Shown here: one piece after another, positions 8,823 to 17,441 of the stretch
How the letters are laid out: every line of letters begins with the position of its first letter
Numbering within the stretch: position 1 is the stretch's first letter
Assembly: GCF_003049725.1 (NCBI RefSeq)
Contig: NZ_QAGM01000011.1
Coordinates: 1 to 64,000 of the forward strand
Reading direction: 5' to 3'
DNA from: Oceanimonas marisflavi
GTDB lineage: Bacteria > Pseudomonadota > Gammaproteobacteria > Enterobacterales > Aeromonadaceae
DNA length: 64,000 nucleotides
Position numbers and translations under genes: made by a program
The notes under the pieces: model-generated
Databases searched by the model: none
What the model was told of the DNA's origin: nothing
What the model saw: the letters and a program-made list of their open reading frames with translations, nothing else

Positions 8823-9434
8823 ATGATAAAAAAAGTTACCGCTTTAGCTATCCTTGCCGCTTCCGTTACTTCCCTCAGTGCAAATGCAGAAACCTATCAC
8901 CCGGGACCTTATGTCGGTGGTTCCATCGGTCATACATCCGTTGACTGGGACGTATTGGATGACCTTGAAAGTGAAGGAGCCTCTGTTGATGACAACGATG
9001 TCGGTTACAAGCTTTTTGCCGGTTACCGCATAAACAACTTTTTCGCCATTGAAGGCTTCTATGCGGATTTGGGTAAAGCAACTGCTGCTGGTAGTGGCTT
9101 AGTAGGTGGCAACACTGCCCATGCATCTGCCGATGTAGATGCCAGCACCTTTGGTCTCTCCGCTCTCGCCATTTACCCGATCAATGACAAGGTTGAAGTC
9201 TTTGGAAAAGTAGGCTTTAACGCTTGGGATGCTGATGCAAATGCCAGCCTGCGGATCCCCGCTAATGGTATCAACGAAAGTGCTTCTGATAGCGATGACG
9301 GCACCGATCCCATGTATGGCGTTGGTGCTGCCTATAACATCGATAATCTTTCCCTGCGTGTTGAATTCGAACGCTATGAGCTGGACGATGCCAATGTAGA
9401 TATGGCGTCTGCCGGTATATCCTACAAGTTCTAA
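8823..9434 (+). CDS. small outer-membrane beta-barrel protein
   Basis: The 203-aa protein has a clear signal peptide (ATG start, cleavage after SLSANA near residue 21). The mature chain alternates hydrophobic strands and acidic loops, with GPYVGGSIGHTSVDW first and a final strand ending ISYKF. The terminal Phe is the usual barrel-assembly signal. Size and pattern fit an eight-stranded OmpA/OmpX-like barrel. A GTG at 8808 would add five residues before the signal peptide; neither start has a strong ribosome site. The gene is visibly less GC-rich than its neighbours and flanked by two terminators, so it stands alone and may be acquired. Ligand unknown. Confidence 0.82.
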   Translation: MIKKVTALAILAASVTSLSANAETYHPGPYVGGSIGHTSVDWDVLDDLESEGASVDDNDVGYKLFAGYRINNFFAIEGFYADLGKATAAGSGLVGGNTAHASADVDASTFGLSALAIYPINDKVEVFGKVGFNAWDADANASLRIPANGINESASDSDDGTDPMYGVGAAYNIDNLSLRVEFERYELDDANVDMASAGISYKF

Positions 9435-9460
9435 TATTGTCTGCATTCTTCCAATAGCAG

Positions 9461-9498
9461 AAATGGACATACCTGTATCAGGTATGTCCATTTTTTAT
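9461..9498 (+). terminator. intrinsic terminator of the barrel gene
   Basis: A perfect 13-bp stem (9461-9473 with 9481-9493, AAATGGACATACC) encloses a 7-nt loop and is followed by a T run. It lies 27 bp after the stop codon. Confidence 0.9.
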
Positions 9499-9590
9499 AT
9501 GTGGCTGTCAGCACAATGAACCCCGGCTTATGTTGGGATTCGCTTCGCTCATCACCAGCCTGCAGACTCGAACGAATCGTAAACACTGTG

Positions 9591-11591
9591 TCAGCTGCGG
9601 ATCATTTGCTCCCTGAGCTCGTGAATACGGTCGCGCAGCGCCGCGGCCTGCTCAAACTCCAGATTCTGGGCGTGGGCCAGCATTTGCTGCTCCAGCTCGT
9701 CGATCTGGTGGCTGAGCTCCCTGGCGCTGGGCAGGTGCTCGGGCAGCGGGGTTTTCTCCTTGGCCCGCTTTGAGCCCACCCGCTTGGTGCCGTCCAGATC
9801 CATCACATCGGTAATGCGTTTGTTGAGGCCCTTTGGCACTATGCCGTGCTCTTCGTTAAAGGCCTGCTGTTTGGCCCGGCGGCGCTCGGTTTCGCCGATG
9901 GCGGCGGCCATGGAGCGGGTCACCCGGTCGGCATAAAGGATGGCCTTGCCGTTGAGGTTACGGGCAGCCCGGCCGATGGTCTGAATAAGGGAGCGCTCGG
10001 AGCGCAGAAAGCCTTCCTTGTCCGCATCGAGAATGGCCACCAAAGACACTTCCGGCATGTCCAAACCTTCCCGCAACAGGTTGATGCCTACCAGCACATC
10101 AAATTCGCCCAGACGCAGATCCCGAATGATCTCCATGCGCTCTACCGTGTCGATATCGGAGTGCAGGTAGCGCACTTTCACCCCGTGCTCGTTCAGGTAT
10201 TCGGTGAGATCTTCCGCCATGCGCTTGGTGAGGGTGGTCACCAGCACCCGCTCGCCGTTCTCCACTCGTCGGCGGGCTTCCGACAGCAGATCGTCCACCT
10301 GAGTGGCCACCGGTCGCACCTCCAGCTCGGGGTCGAGCAGGCCGGTAGGGCGCACCACCTGCTCGGCAATGTCGTCACCGGACTTGTCGAGCTCATAAGG
10401 GCCGGGAGTGGCCGAGACAAACACCGTCTGGGGCATCAGCGCCTCGAATTCCTCAAAGCGCAGGGGCCGGTTGTCCAGCGCCGAGGGCAGGCGAAAGCCA
10501 TATTCCACCAGGGTTTCCTTGCGGGAGCGGTCACCCTTGTACATGCCGCCAATCTGGGGCACGGTGACGTGGGACTCGTCGATGATCAGCAGGCCATCGC
10601 CGGGCAGGTAGTCAAACAGGGTGGGCGGCGGCTCACCTTCGCCCCGGCCCGACAGGTAGCGGGAGTAGTTTTCAATGCCGGAGCAATAGCCCAGCTCCTG
10701 GATCATCTCTATGTCGAACTGGGTGCGCTGACTGATGCGCTGCTCTTCCAGCAGCTTGTTGGCCGAAAGCAGCTGGGCCTTGCGCTCGACCAGCTCTTTT
10801 TTAATGTGCTCTATGGCTTCCAGCAGAGTTTCCCGCGGGGTCACATAGTGGGTCTTGGGGTAAATGGTAAAACGGGCCACCGTCTGCAGCACGGCCCCGG
10901 TGAGCGGATCAAACAAGCTGATGCGCTCGATTTCATCATCGAACAGCTCCACCCGTACCGCCTGATCATCCGACTCGGCGGGAAAGATGTCCACCACCTC
11001 ACCGCGTACGCGAAAGGTGCCGCGCTGAAAGGCCGCGTCGTTGCGGCTGTATTGCAGCTCCGCCAGCCGGCGCAGCATGTCGCGCTGATCCAGCACATCG
11101 CCGGTGCGCAGATGCAGCATCATGCTCAGATAGGACTGGGGATCCCCCAGGCCGTAAATGGCCGACACCGAGGCCACAATGATCACATCCCGCCGCTCCA
11201 TCAGTGCCTTGGTGGCCGACAACCGCATCTGCTCGATGTGATCGTTGATAGAGGCGTCCTTTTCAATAAAGGTATCGGTGGTGGGTACATAGGCCTCGGG
11301 CTGATAGTAATCGTAATAGGAAACGAAATACTCCACCGCATTATGGGGAAAGAACTCCTTCATTTCGCCATAGAGCTGGGCCGCCAGGGTCTTGTTGGGC
11401 GCCAGCACCATGGTGGGCCGGTTGAGGGTGGCGATCACATTGGCCATGGTAAAGGTCTTGCCCGAGCCGGTCACCCCCAGCAGGGTCTGGTGCGCCAGCC
11501 CGGATTCAATACCGTCCAGCAGCTTTGCGATGGCGGTGGGCTGATCGCCGCCAGGCTGATAATCACTGACCAGTTGAAATGTTTTGCTCAT
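9591..11591 (-). CDS. uvrB: excinuclease ABC subunit B
   Basis: UvrB is the damage-verifying helicase-like subunit of nucleotide excision repair. It is loaded by UvrA and recruits UvrC. The 666-aa protein shows Walker A GVTGSGKT (39-46), the DNA-clamping beta-hairpin [12 protein letters not shown] (92-103), the DESH box and a C-terminal UVR coiled-coil (about 625-662) that contacts UvrC. The start at 11591 follows GAGGAGG, so a 19-residue upstream extension is not used. I see no good LexA box (CTG-N10-CAG) in the 150 bp upstream, although uvrB is SOS-controlled in E. coli. Confidence 0.97.
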   Translation of the reverse strand: MSKTFQLVSDYQPGGDQPTAIAKLLDGIESGLAHQTLLGVTGSGKTFTMANVIATLNRPTMVLAPNKTLAAQLYGEMKEFFPHNAVEYFVSYYDYYQPEAYVPTTDTFIEKDASINDHIEQMRLSATKALMERRDVIIVASVSAIYGLGDPQSYLSMMLHLRTGDVLDQRDMLRRLAELQYSRNDAAFQRGTFRVRGEVVDIFPAESDDQAVRVELFDDEIERISLFDPLTGAVLQTVARFTIYPKTHYVTPRETLLEAIEHIKKELVERKAQLLSANKLLEEQRISQRTQFDIEMIQELGYCSGIENYSRYLSGRGEGEPPPTLFDYLPGDGLLIIDESHVTVPQIGGMYKGDRSRKETLVEYGFRLPSALDNRPLRFEEFEALMPQTVFVSATPGPYELDKSGDDIAEQVVRPTGLLDPELEVRPVATQVDDLLSEARRRVENGERVLVTTLTKRMAEDLTEYLNEHGVKVRYLHSDIDTVERMEIIRDLRLGEFDVLVGINLLREGLDMPEVSLVAILDADKEGFLRSERSLIQTIGRAARNLNGKAILYADRVTRSMAAAIGETERRRAKQQAFNEEHGIVPKGLNKRITDVMDLDGTKRVGSKRAKEKTPLPEHLPSARELSHQIDELEQQMLAHAQNLEFEQAAALRDRIHELREQMIRS

Positions 11592-11692
11592 GAACCCCGC
11601 CTCCTCACTGTGCCCGCCAGTGTACCCCCGGGAGAGGTTTATTGGCAAAAACAGGCGATAAGGGCCGTTAGCAACAAAATGTCATTTGAGGC

Positions 11693-11721
11693 TTGACCAG
11701 GCCGGATCGGGCGCGTATTAT
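11693..11721 (+). promoter_or_regulatory. sigma-70 promoter of tRNA-Asn
   Basis: TTGACC (11693-11698) and TATTAT (11716-11721) are separated by exactly 17 bp. A GC-rich stretch follows the -10 box, as in stringently controlled stable-RNA promoters. The tRNA begins 20 bp downstream. Confidence 0.8.
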
Positions 11722-11741
11722 TCGCGGCCTCTTCACGAGAT

Positions 11742-11817
11742 TCCCCCTTAGTTCAGTCGGTAGAACGGCGGACTGTTAATCCGTATGTCGCTGGTTCGAG
11801 TCCAGCAGGGGGAGCCA
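11742..11817 (+). tRNA. asnT: tRNA-Asn (GTT)
   Basis: The 76-nt cloverleaf has a TCCCCCT/AGGGGGA acceptor stem, a D arm with AGTCGGTAGA, an anticodon loop CTGTTAA (GTT at 11775-11777), a GGTTCGAGTCC T arm and an encoded CCA end. Anticodon GTT reads AAC/AAU. The gene symbol is nominal; only the isotype is certain. Confidence 0.96.
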
Positions 11818-12307
11818 CTTTTTCGCCTTCCGGCACTTGACTTATCCACTTTGTCAACAATCTCCCTCGGCAAAAACTCACATCCTGGTGTTTTTACTCT
11901 ATCCCTCGCCGGTGTTTATAAACCGAGCGGGATTTTTTCGTTGCATTTATTAAGCGCTTGATTTTATTGATCTTATTTTTTGTCTGTTTTTTTACCGCAT
12001 TAATCGGAAGCCGCGCCACGACTGGCTTCTCACTGGTTCCGCTCACACAATCCACACCCTTATCCACAGAAATGGTGGATAACCTGCTCCACCCCTGCAG
12101 GCACAAGGCTTTGCAAGGCTGTGCATAACCCGTTGCCATTTCAGCGCCGAACGAAACACAACAAAACCCTTATGATCCCGTCCATGTTCAGGGCAGGAAT
12201 CAGAACATATTTTTACAGACAAAATGGCCATAAAAGGCCCAGAAGGCAGCAGCTGATATGTTTTTATTACCTTTTGCGCGGAATAACATCAGCAACAGGC
12301 GAAAACG
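11818..12307. other. 490-bp non-coding region with DnaA-box-like 9-mers and an AT-rich tract
   Basis: No gene is seen. An imperfect hairpin followed by six T (about 11901-11938) may terminate the tRNA transcript. A strongly T-rich tract covers 11940-12000. Four DnaA-box-like 9-mers occur: TTATCCACT (11842-11850), TTATCCACA (12060-12068, perfect), GGTGGATAA (12074-12082, reverse) and TGTGCATAA (12120-12128, reverse). No replication gene is adjacent. Confidence 0.5.
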
Positions 12308-13804
12308 TCATGATGATAACACCAGCCTCTTGCGCATGGCTTCGGCTACCGACTCTGCTCTTGCTCCCAGCACAACCTGCAGATGGCGTTCACCCAGCCG
12401 GACGACCCCTTTTGCCCCCAGTCCCCTGAGCCGGACATCGTCTGCCAGGGTGCTGTCTTTCAGGATCAGCCGCAGGCGGGTAATGCAGGCATCCACATGC
12501 TCGAGGTTGCCCGCGCCCCCCAGAGCGGCGATAAAATCATCGGCTTCATGGTTAACACCTTCATCCCCGGCCTTGGGGGGAGTTCCGGCATCGCGACCGG
12601 GGGTGGCCAGGTTGAAGGCTCGAATCACCCCATAAAACACCACAAAATAAATCAGCCCTGTCACCAGCCCCAGTCCCAGCAACCGCCAGGGATGAGTGGC
12701 CAGTCCCCAGTTCAGCACCAGATCAAACAGGCCGGCAGAAAAGCCAAAACCATGCAGAGCGCCCACCACGTTGGCCGCCACCAGCGACAGCCCGGTGAGC
12801 AGGGCATGAATGCCATACAACACCGGCGCCAGAAACATAAAGGTAAACTCCAGCGGCTCAGTGATACCGGTCAGCAGAGACGTCAGCGCCACCGACAACA
12901 GCAGGCCACCGACCCTGACCCTGTGTCCTTTGGGCGCCGCCAGCACCATGGCCAGCGCCGCCGCCGGCAACCCGAACATCATTACCGGAAAAAAGCCGGC
13001 CATAAAGACACCGGCGGTGGGATCACCGGCAAAAAAACGGTTCAGATCGCCCCGGGTCACCTCATCGGCAATCTGGGTAACGATGGCGCCATCAACGCCG
13101 GGCACGGCCCCTCCCACCGCGAGGGTTTCCGCCAGCGCCGGTGACAGACAGATATTCTGCAGGCCGCCCGCCGCCTCATAGCTCACCTTCAGGCATTCGC
13201 CCAGGCCGAACCAGAACAGGGAATTGAGCACATGATGCAGCCCCATCGGGATCAATGCCCGGTTCAGCACGCCATAAACAAACTGCCCCAGTGAGCCTGA
13301 GCTGGCCACCGCGTGACCAAAGGCATCAATGCCCTGCTGAACGGGGGGCCAGACCAACCCCACCATAACGGCGGCGATCAGGCAAAACAGGCCGGTCATG
13401 ATCGGCACCAGGCGTTTGCCGCCGAAAAATCCCAGATAATCGGGCAGGCGCACGGCGTGAAAACGGTTATAGCTGTGGCCGGCGATAACACCGGCGATAA
13501 TGCCGCCAAAAAACGACAGCTCCAGGCCTTCATTAATGGTGCCGGCGGCCCCGGTCAGCACAAAATAACCCACGGCCCCGGCCAGGGCCGCCGCGCCGGC
13601 ATCGTCTCTGGCCAGCCCCACCGCAATACCGAGGCCAAACAGCAGGGGCAGCTGATCAAAAATGGCGCCGCCCGCCGCCGCCATAAAGGGGATACTCAGC
13701 AGATCCGGCTGCCCCAGGCGTAACAGCAATGCCGCCACCGGAAGGGTGGCGATAGGCAGCATCAGGGCCTTGCCCAGTTTTTGCAGATATCCCAACAGTT
13801 TCAC
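12308..13804 (-). CDS. nagE: PTS N-acetylglucosamine-specific EIICB component
   Basis: This is the membrane permease of the phosphotransferase system. It imports N-acetylglucosamine and phosphorylates it to GlcNAc-6-P. The 498-aa protein has an IIC domain with many hydrophobic helices (HAVRLPDYLGFFGGKR near the usual glucose-family loop) and a C-terminal IIB domain with the phospho-accepting Cys440 in DACITRLRL. The IIA domain fused in E. coli NagE (648 aa) is absent, so IIA must come from another protein such as Crr. The GTG start at 13804 follows AGGAG, and the upstream extension is rejected. Divergent from nagA. Confidence 0.93.
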   Translation of the reverse strand: MKLLGYLQKLGKALMLPIATLPVAALLLRLGQPDLLSIPFMAAAGGAIFDQLPLLFGLGIAVGLARDDAGAAALAGAVGYFVLTGAAGTINEGLELSFFGGIIAGVIAGHSYNRFHAVRLPDYLGFFGGKRLVPIMTGLFCLIAAVMVGLVWPPVQQGIDAFGHAVASSGSLGQFVYGVLNRALIPMGLHHVLNSLFWFGLGECLKVSYEAAGGLQNICLSPALAETLAVGGAVPGVDGAIVTQIADEVTRGDLNRFFAGDPTAGVFMAGFFPVMMFGLPAAALAMVLAAPKGHRVRVGGLLLSVALTSLLTGITEPLEFTFMFLAPVLYGIHALLTGLSLVAANVVGALHGFGFSAGLFDLVLNWGLATHPWRLLGLGLVTGLIYFVVFYGVIRAFNLATPGRDAGTPPKAGDEGVNHEADDFIAALGGAGNLEHVDACITRLRLILKDSTLADDVRLRGLGAKGVVRLGERHLQVVLGARAESVAEAMRKRLVLSS

Positions 13805-13918
13805 AGTGCCACTCCTGTGCAAAACAAGCCGGCCCCATGGCAAGCAGGTAACGCTTTGTTATGATAGGAACCACTCTGCCGCGGTTCCGGCCATCTTTTA
13901 ATATGGTTGAATAATTCC

Positions 13919-15061
13919 ATGTACGCCCTCACCCACTGCACTCTGTTTGACGGTGAACGCCTGCACCGAAACACCGCCTTGGTGATCGACGGCGACCGTA
14001 TTGTTGCCCTGGTATCCGAACAGGAACTGGATGCCAACCTGCCCCGGACCGGCCTGGGCGGCGCCATTCTCAGTGCCGGCTTTATCGATCTGCAGCTGAA
14101 CGGCTGTGGTGGTGTCATGTTCAACGACGCCATCGGCACCGAGACCCTGAATATCATGCATGCCAGCAACCTGAAATCGGGTACCACCACCTTTTTACCC
14201 ACGCTGATCTCCTGTCCCGATGAACACATGCACCGGGCGGTAGCGGTAGTGCGCGACTATATGTCCAGGCATCCTTACCGGGTGCCCGGCCTGCACCTGG
14301 AAGGTCCCTATACCAATGTGGCGCGCCGGGGCATTCATCCGGCGGAGCAGATCCGTCCGCTTGATGCGCCCATGCTTGAATTCCTGTGCGACCACGCTGG
14401 CGCCATCGCCATGCTCACCCTGGCTCCGGAAGTCAATAACCCGGCTCATCTGCAGCGGCTTTCCCGGGCTGGCATTCGTCTTTCCATGGGCCACACCGGC
14501 GCCGACTATGATCAGGCCATGGCCGGCTTTGACGCCGGTATCGGCTTTGCCACTCACCTCTACAATGCCATGACCCCCACTGCCAACGGCCGTCAGCCCG
14601 GCGCCGTGGGCGCCGTCTATGACGCCTCCGGTGTGGGCGCCGGTATTATTGCCGATGGCCATCATGTGCATTACGCCAATATTCGCCTGGCTCACCGGGT
14701 GCTGGGCGAGCGGTTGTGCCTGGTGACCGACGCCACCGCCGCCGCCGGTGCACCGGCGGGCTTTGATCATTTCGACTTTTGCGGCGCTGCCGTGTATCTG
14801 CGCGATGGCAAATGCGTGGATGACCAGGGCACCCTGGGCGGCTCGGCACTGACCATGATCGACGGCGTGAAAAACCTGGTACAACAGGCAGGGCTGCCCC
14901 TGGAAGAGGCCCTGGCCATGGCCAGCCGCAACCCGGCCAGAATGCTGGGACTCGACGCCCATATCGGCACCGCCACTCCCGGCCGGGTCGCCAATCTGGT
15001 AGCATTTGATACAAACTTCAATGTGGTTACCATCGTCGTCAACGGACAACTTTCATCATGA
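13919..15061 (+). CDS. nagA: N-acetylglucosamine-6-phosphate deacetylase
   Basis: NagA removes the acetyl group from GlcNAc-6-P to give glucosamine-6-P and acetate. It is the first committed step after NagE uptake. The 380-aa amidohydrolase shows HLEGPYTN (metal-binding Glu128), the SMGHTGADYDQA histidine region, HLYNAMT and the catalytic-Asp segment VTDATAAAG. ATG at 13919 matches the family N-terminus (MYAL). The in-frame TTG at 13907 adds four residues and is less likely. No strong ribosome site is visible. Its stop overlaps the nagC start. Confidence 0.95.
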   Translation: MYALTHCTLFDGERLHRNTALVIDGDRIVALVSEQELDANLPRTGLGGAILSAGFIDLQLNGCGGVMFNDAIGTETLNIMHASNLKSGTTTFLPTLISCPDEHMHRAVAVVRDYMSRHPYRVPGLHLEGPYTNVARRGIHPAEQIRPLDAPMLEFLCDHAGAIAMLTLAPEVNNPAHLQRLSRAGIRLSMGHTGADYDQAMAGFDAGIGFATHLYNAMTPTANGRQPGAVGAVYDASGVGAGIIADGHHVHYANIRLAHRVLGERLCLVTDATAAAGAPAGFDHFDFCGAAVYLRDGKCVDDQGTLGGSALTMIDGVKNLVQQAGLPLEEALAMASRNPARMLGLDAHIGTATPGRVANLVAFDTNFNVVTIVVNGQLSS

Positions 15062-16272
15062 CCCGCGGACAAATCGCCAACGTCGACCTGGTCAAACAGG
15101 TCAACAGCTCTGCCGTATACCGGCTGATCGACAGCCGGGGGCCCATCTCCCGGGTTCGCATTGCCGAGCTCAGCCACCTGGCGCCGGCCAGTGTTACCAA
15201 AATCACCCGGGCCCTGCTGGAGCAGGGCCTGATCCGCGAACTGGAACACCAGGCCTCCACCGGCGGCCGGCGGGCCATTTCCCTGACCACGGTGACTCAG
15301 CCTTTTCATCTGGTGGCAGTGAAACTGGGCCGGGAAGAGCTGCAACTGACCCTGTATAACCTGTCCGGACAGGAGCATGGCCGCCAGGTACTGCCCTTTC
15401 CCCGCCGTGAGCTCGACAACCTGATGGCGGCCCTGCACCGGCACATTGCCGACTTTATTCAGCGTCATGCCGGCGAACGCCGCGTGGTGGCCATCGCCGT
15501 GGTCATGCCCGGCCTCACCGATGCCCAGGCCGGGCGGGTGATTTATCACCCCAGCTATCCGCTGGCGGGGGTTGCGCTGGCTGAACGCCTGGGCGCCCTG
15601 CTGGGGCTGCCGGTGTTTATCGGCAACGATATTCGCGCTCAGGCCCTGGCGGAGCATTATTTCGGGGCATCACAGGATTGCCTGGACTCGGTGCTGGTGA
15701 GTGTGCACCACGGTGTGGGTGCCGGCATCATTACCGAAGGGCGCATCTTCAAAAGCCAGGGCCGGGACGTGGCGGAGATTGGACATATTCACATGGATCC
15801 TCTCGGGGAGCGCTGCGACTGCGGTAATGTGGGCTGCCTGGAAACCATGGTGGCCGATGCCGCCCTGCTGCGGCAGGCAGAGCGCATGCTGGCCCAGGGC
15901 TATCAAAGCTGCCTGGCCGGTGAAGCGCTGACCATGAGCGCCCTGTGCCGGGCGGCACTGGCCGAAGATCGGCTGGCCGTCAATATTCTGCGTCAGGCGG
16001 CCGAACGTCTGGGTCAGGCGCTGGCCATTGTGGTGAATCTGTTCAACCCGCAGCGGGTGCTGCTGAGCGGCGCCCTGTGCGAGGCCGAAGAGCTCGTGTT
16101 TCCGATCATCAACAGGGCCATCACCCACCAGTCACTGCCCGGTTTTCATCAGGGGCAGCCCATTATCCGCGCCCGCTTTCAGCACGATCAGACCATTGGC
16201 GGCCTGGCTCTGGTCAAGCGCGCCCTGCTGGAAGGCGAGCTGTTGCAACGTATTCTGGAGCAAAAATCATGA
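15058..16272 (+). CDS. nagC: NagC-type ROK family transcriptional repressor
   Basis: The 404-aa protein has an N-terminal winged helix (LAPASVTKITRALLEQGL around 41-58) and a ROK sugar-binding domain with the zinc motif CDCGNVGCLE. The first residues (GQIANVDLVKQVNSSAVYRL) match NagC rather than Mlc. Known NagC proteins repress nag genes and are released by GlcNAc-6-P. It overlaps nagA by 4 bp (ATGA) and yciH by 4 bp, so the three genes should be translated from one message. I did not find a convincing NagC operator in the nagE-nagA gap. Confidence 0.95.
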   Translation: MTRGQIANVDLVKQVNSSAVYRLIDSRGPISRVRIAELSHLAPASVTKITRALLEQGLIRELEHQASTGGRRAISLTTVTQPFHLVAVKLGREELQLTLYNLSGQEHGRQVLPFPRRELDNLMAALHRHIADFIQRHAGERRVVAIAVVMPGLTDAQAGRVIYHPSYPLAGVALAERLGALLGLPVFIGNDIRAQALAEHYFGASQDCLDSVLVSVHHGVGAGIITEGRIFKSQGRDVAEIGHIHMDPLGERCDCGNVGCLETMVADAALLRQAERMLAQGYQSCLAGEALTMSALCRAALAEDRLAVNILRQAAERLGQALAIVVNLFNPQRVLLSGALCEAEELVFPIINRAITHQSLPGFHQGQPIIRARFQHDQTIGGLALVKRALLEGELLQRILEQKS

Positions 16273-16586
16273 GCAATATCGTTTTCAGTACCGATCCGGA
16301 CTGGCGGCCGGAGCAGAACAACGGCCAGCAGGATCCGGGACTGTTTCCCGCCGATGGCATAGTGCGCCTGCGCCGGGAAACCAAGGGCCGCAAGGGTGCC
16401 GGGGTGGTCTGCGTGTATGGTATCGGCGCCGACCGGGTGGGCGAGGTGGCCAAAAAGCTGAAAAAGCAGCTGGGTACCGGTGGCGCGGTAAAAAAGGGGG
16501 TGATTGAAATTCAGGGCGACCGGCTCGAGCAGATCAGGCAATGGCTGGAAAAAGCCGGCTTTACCGTGAAACAGGCAGGCGGCTGA
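16269..16586 (+). CDS. yciH: SUI1/YciH family translation factor
   Basis: The 105-aa protein resembles eukaryotic eIF1/SUI1. The core GKKG-like segment (TKGRKGAGVVCVYG), the GTGGAVKKGVIEIQGD beta strands and the final helix are all present. E. coli YciH influences start-codon selection in vitro. The ATG at 16269 overlaps the nagC stop; a longer frame running back into nagC is spurious. Lying third in the nagA operon is unusual, since yciH is usually near pyrF. Confidence 0.9.
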   Translation: MSNIVFSTDPDWRPEQNNGQQDPGLFPADGIVRLRRETKGRKGAGVVCVYGIGADRVGEVAKKLKKQLGTGGAVKKGVIEIQGDRLEQIRQWLEKAGFTVKQAGG

Positions 16587-16637
16587 GCAGAGCCGCCTTG
16601 AACTTGCAGGCCAAATGACTAAAATACTCACTTCCCT

Positions 16638-16786
16638 GCTCAAGGGGGAGTAGTCACTATCGGAGCCATCCGAAGACGGTCGTCAACATAGTTGGTGCAA
16701 AATCACCATGGTGGCCGTGACCTTCAGGGTTTGACGAGACCTTTGACAGACGAGTGCCGATACCGGGGACGGGCGGCGTACGTCTG
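16638..16786 (+). ncRNA. yybP-ykoY (Mn2+) riboswitch
   Basis: Family hallmarks appear in order: GGGGGAGTAG (16644-16653), GGTCGTCAACATAG (16679-16692) and GACGAGACCTTTGACAGACGAG (16733-16754). The 3' end can form a stem (CAGACG...CGTCTG, about 16747-16786) suited to switching expression. It sits directly upstream of a UPF0016 exporter gene, a known yybP-ykoY target. Confidence 0.85.
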
Positions 16787-16826
16787 TTCATTGGTAACAA
16801 TAATCCTGTCCCCTCTGGTATCACTT

Positions 16827-17387
16827 TTGGAAGCACTCACCACCTCGACCCTGGCGGTCTCCATTGCCGAGATCGGCGACAAGACCCAGCTGCTGGCCCT
16901 GATCCTGGCCTGCCGGTTCAGAAAGCCGGTGCCCATTGTACTGGGCATTTTTTTTGCCACCATTCTCAACCATGCCCTGGCGGGCTCGGTGGGCGTCTGG
17001 ATAGAGTCCTGGCTCGATCCCCAGTGGCTGCGCTGGCTGCTGGCGGCATCGTTTTTCGCCATGGCGGTGTGGATCATGATCCCCGACAAGGCCGACGACG
17101 AAGACAGCCGCTTTTACCGTCTGGGGCCCTTTGCAGCGACCTTTGTGCTGTTTTTCCTGGCGGAGATCGGTGACAAAACCCAGATTGCCACCACCCTGCT
17201 GGCGGCGCGCTTTGTGGATGAGTTCTGGCTGGTGGTGGCCGGCACCACCCTTGGCATGATGGTGGCCAACCTGCCGGCCGTGCTGTTGGGGCACAAGGGC
17301 GCCGGTCGCCTGCCCATGCACTGGGTGCACGGCGTCAGCGCCATCATCTTTCTGGCCCTGGGCATCACCACCCTGTGGTGGCCGTAG
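16827..17387 (+). CDS. mneA: UPF0016/TMEM165 family manganese exporter
   Basis: The 186-aa inner-membrane protein has about six hydrophobic helices. It carries two copies of the family motif E-x-G-D-K-T (AEIGDKTQLLAL near the N-terminus, AEIGDKTQIATTLL in the second half). This duplicated signature is typical of GDT1/MneA Mn2+ or Ca2+ exporters. I chose the TTG at 16827 because family members begin close to MEALTTSTL. Longer frames run back through the riboswitch. No strong ribosome site is visible, so the start is uncertain. Control by the upstream Mn2+ riboswitch supports manganese export. The symbol follows the Vibrio homologue (mntX is an equivalent name). Confidence 0.88.
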   Translation: MEALTTSTLAVSIAEIGDKTQLLALILACRFRKPVPIVLGIFFATILNHALAGSVGVWIESWLDPQWLRWLLAASFFAMAVWIMIPDKADDEDSRFYRLGPFAATFVLFFLAEIGDKTQIATTLLAARFVDEFWLVVAGTTLGMMVANLPAVLLGHKGAGRLPMHWVHGVSAIIFLALGITTLWWP

Positions 17388-17398
17388 TAACAACCAAC

Positions 17399-17424
17399 AG
17401 GGCCCCGCATTGCGGGGCCCTTTG
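17399..17424. terminator. bidirectional terminator between mneA and nhaD
   Basis: A perfect GC-rich stem AGGGCCCCGCA / TGCGGGGCCCT is followed by TTT. It lies between two convergent genes, 12-18 bp from each stop. Confidence 0.8.
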
Positions 17425-17441
17425 CCGTCATCTGCCAGCCA

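Noticed and set aside
9501..9773. Small plus-strand frame overlapping the 3' end of uvrB
   Set aside because: It has no ribosome site or recognisable sequence and mostly overlaps uvrB.
11592..11741. LexA (SOS) box upstream of uvrB
   Set aside because: The nearest match is CTG-N7-CAG, which has the wrong spacing. No CTG-N10-CAG site was found.
11818..12307. Chromosomal or secondary replication origin
   Set aside because: DnaA-box-like sites and an AT-rich tract are present, but no dnaA, mnmG, parAB or rctB gene is nearby. I kept it as a finding and not as an origin.
13805..13918. NagC operator between nagE and nagA
   Set aside because: The gap is AT-rich in part, but I could not find a sequence close enough to the NagC consensus.
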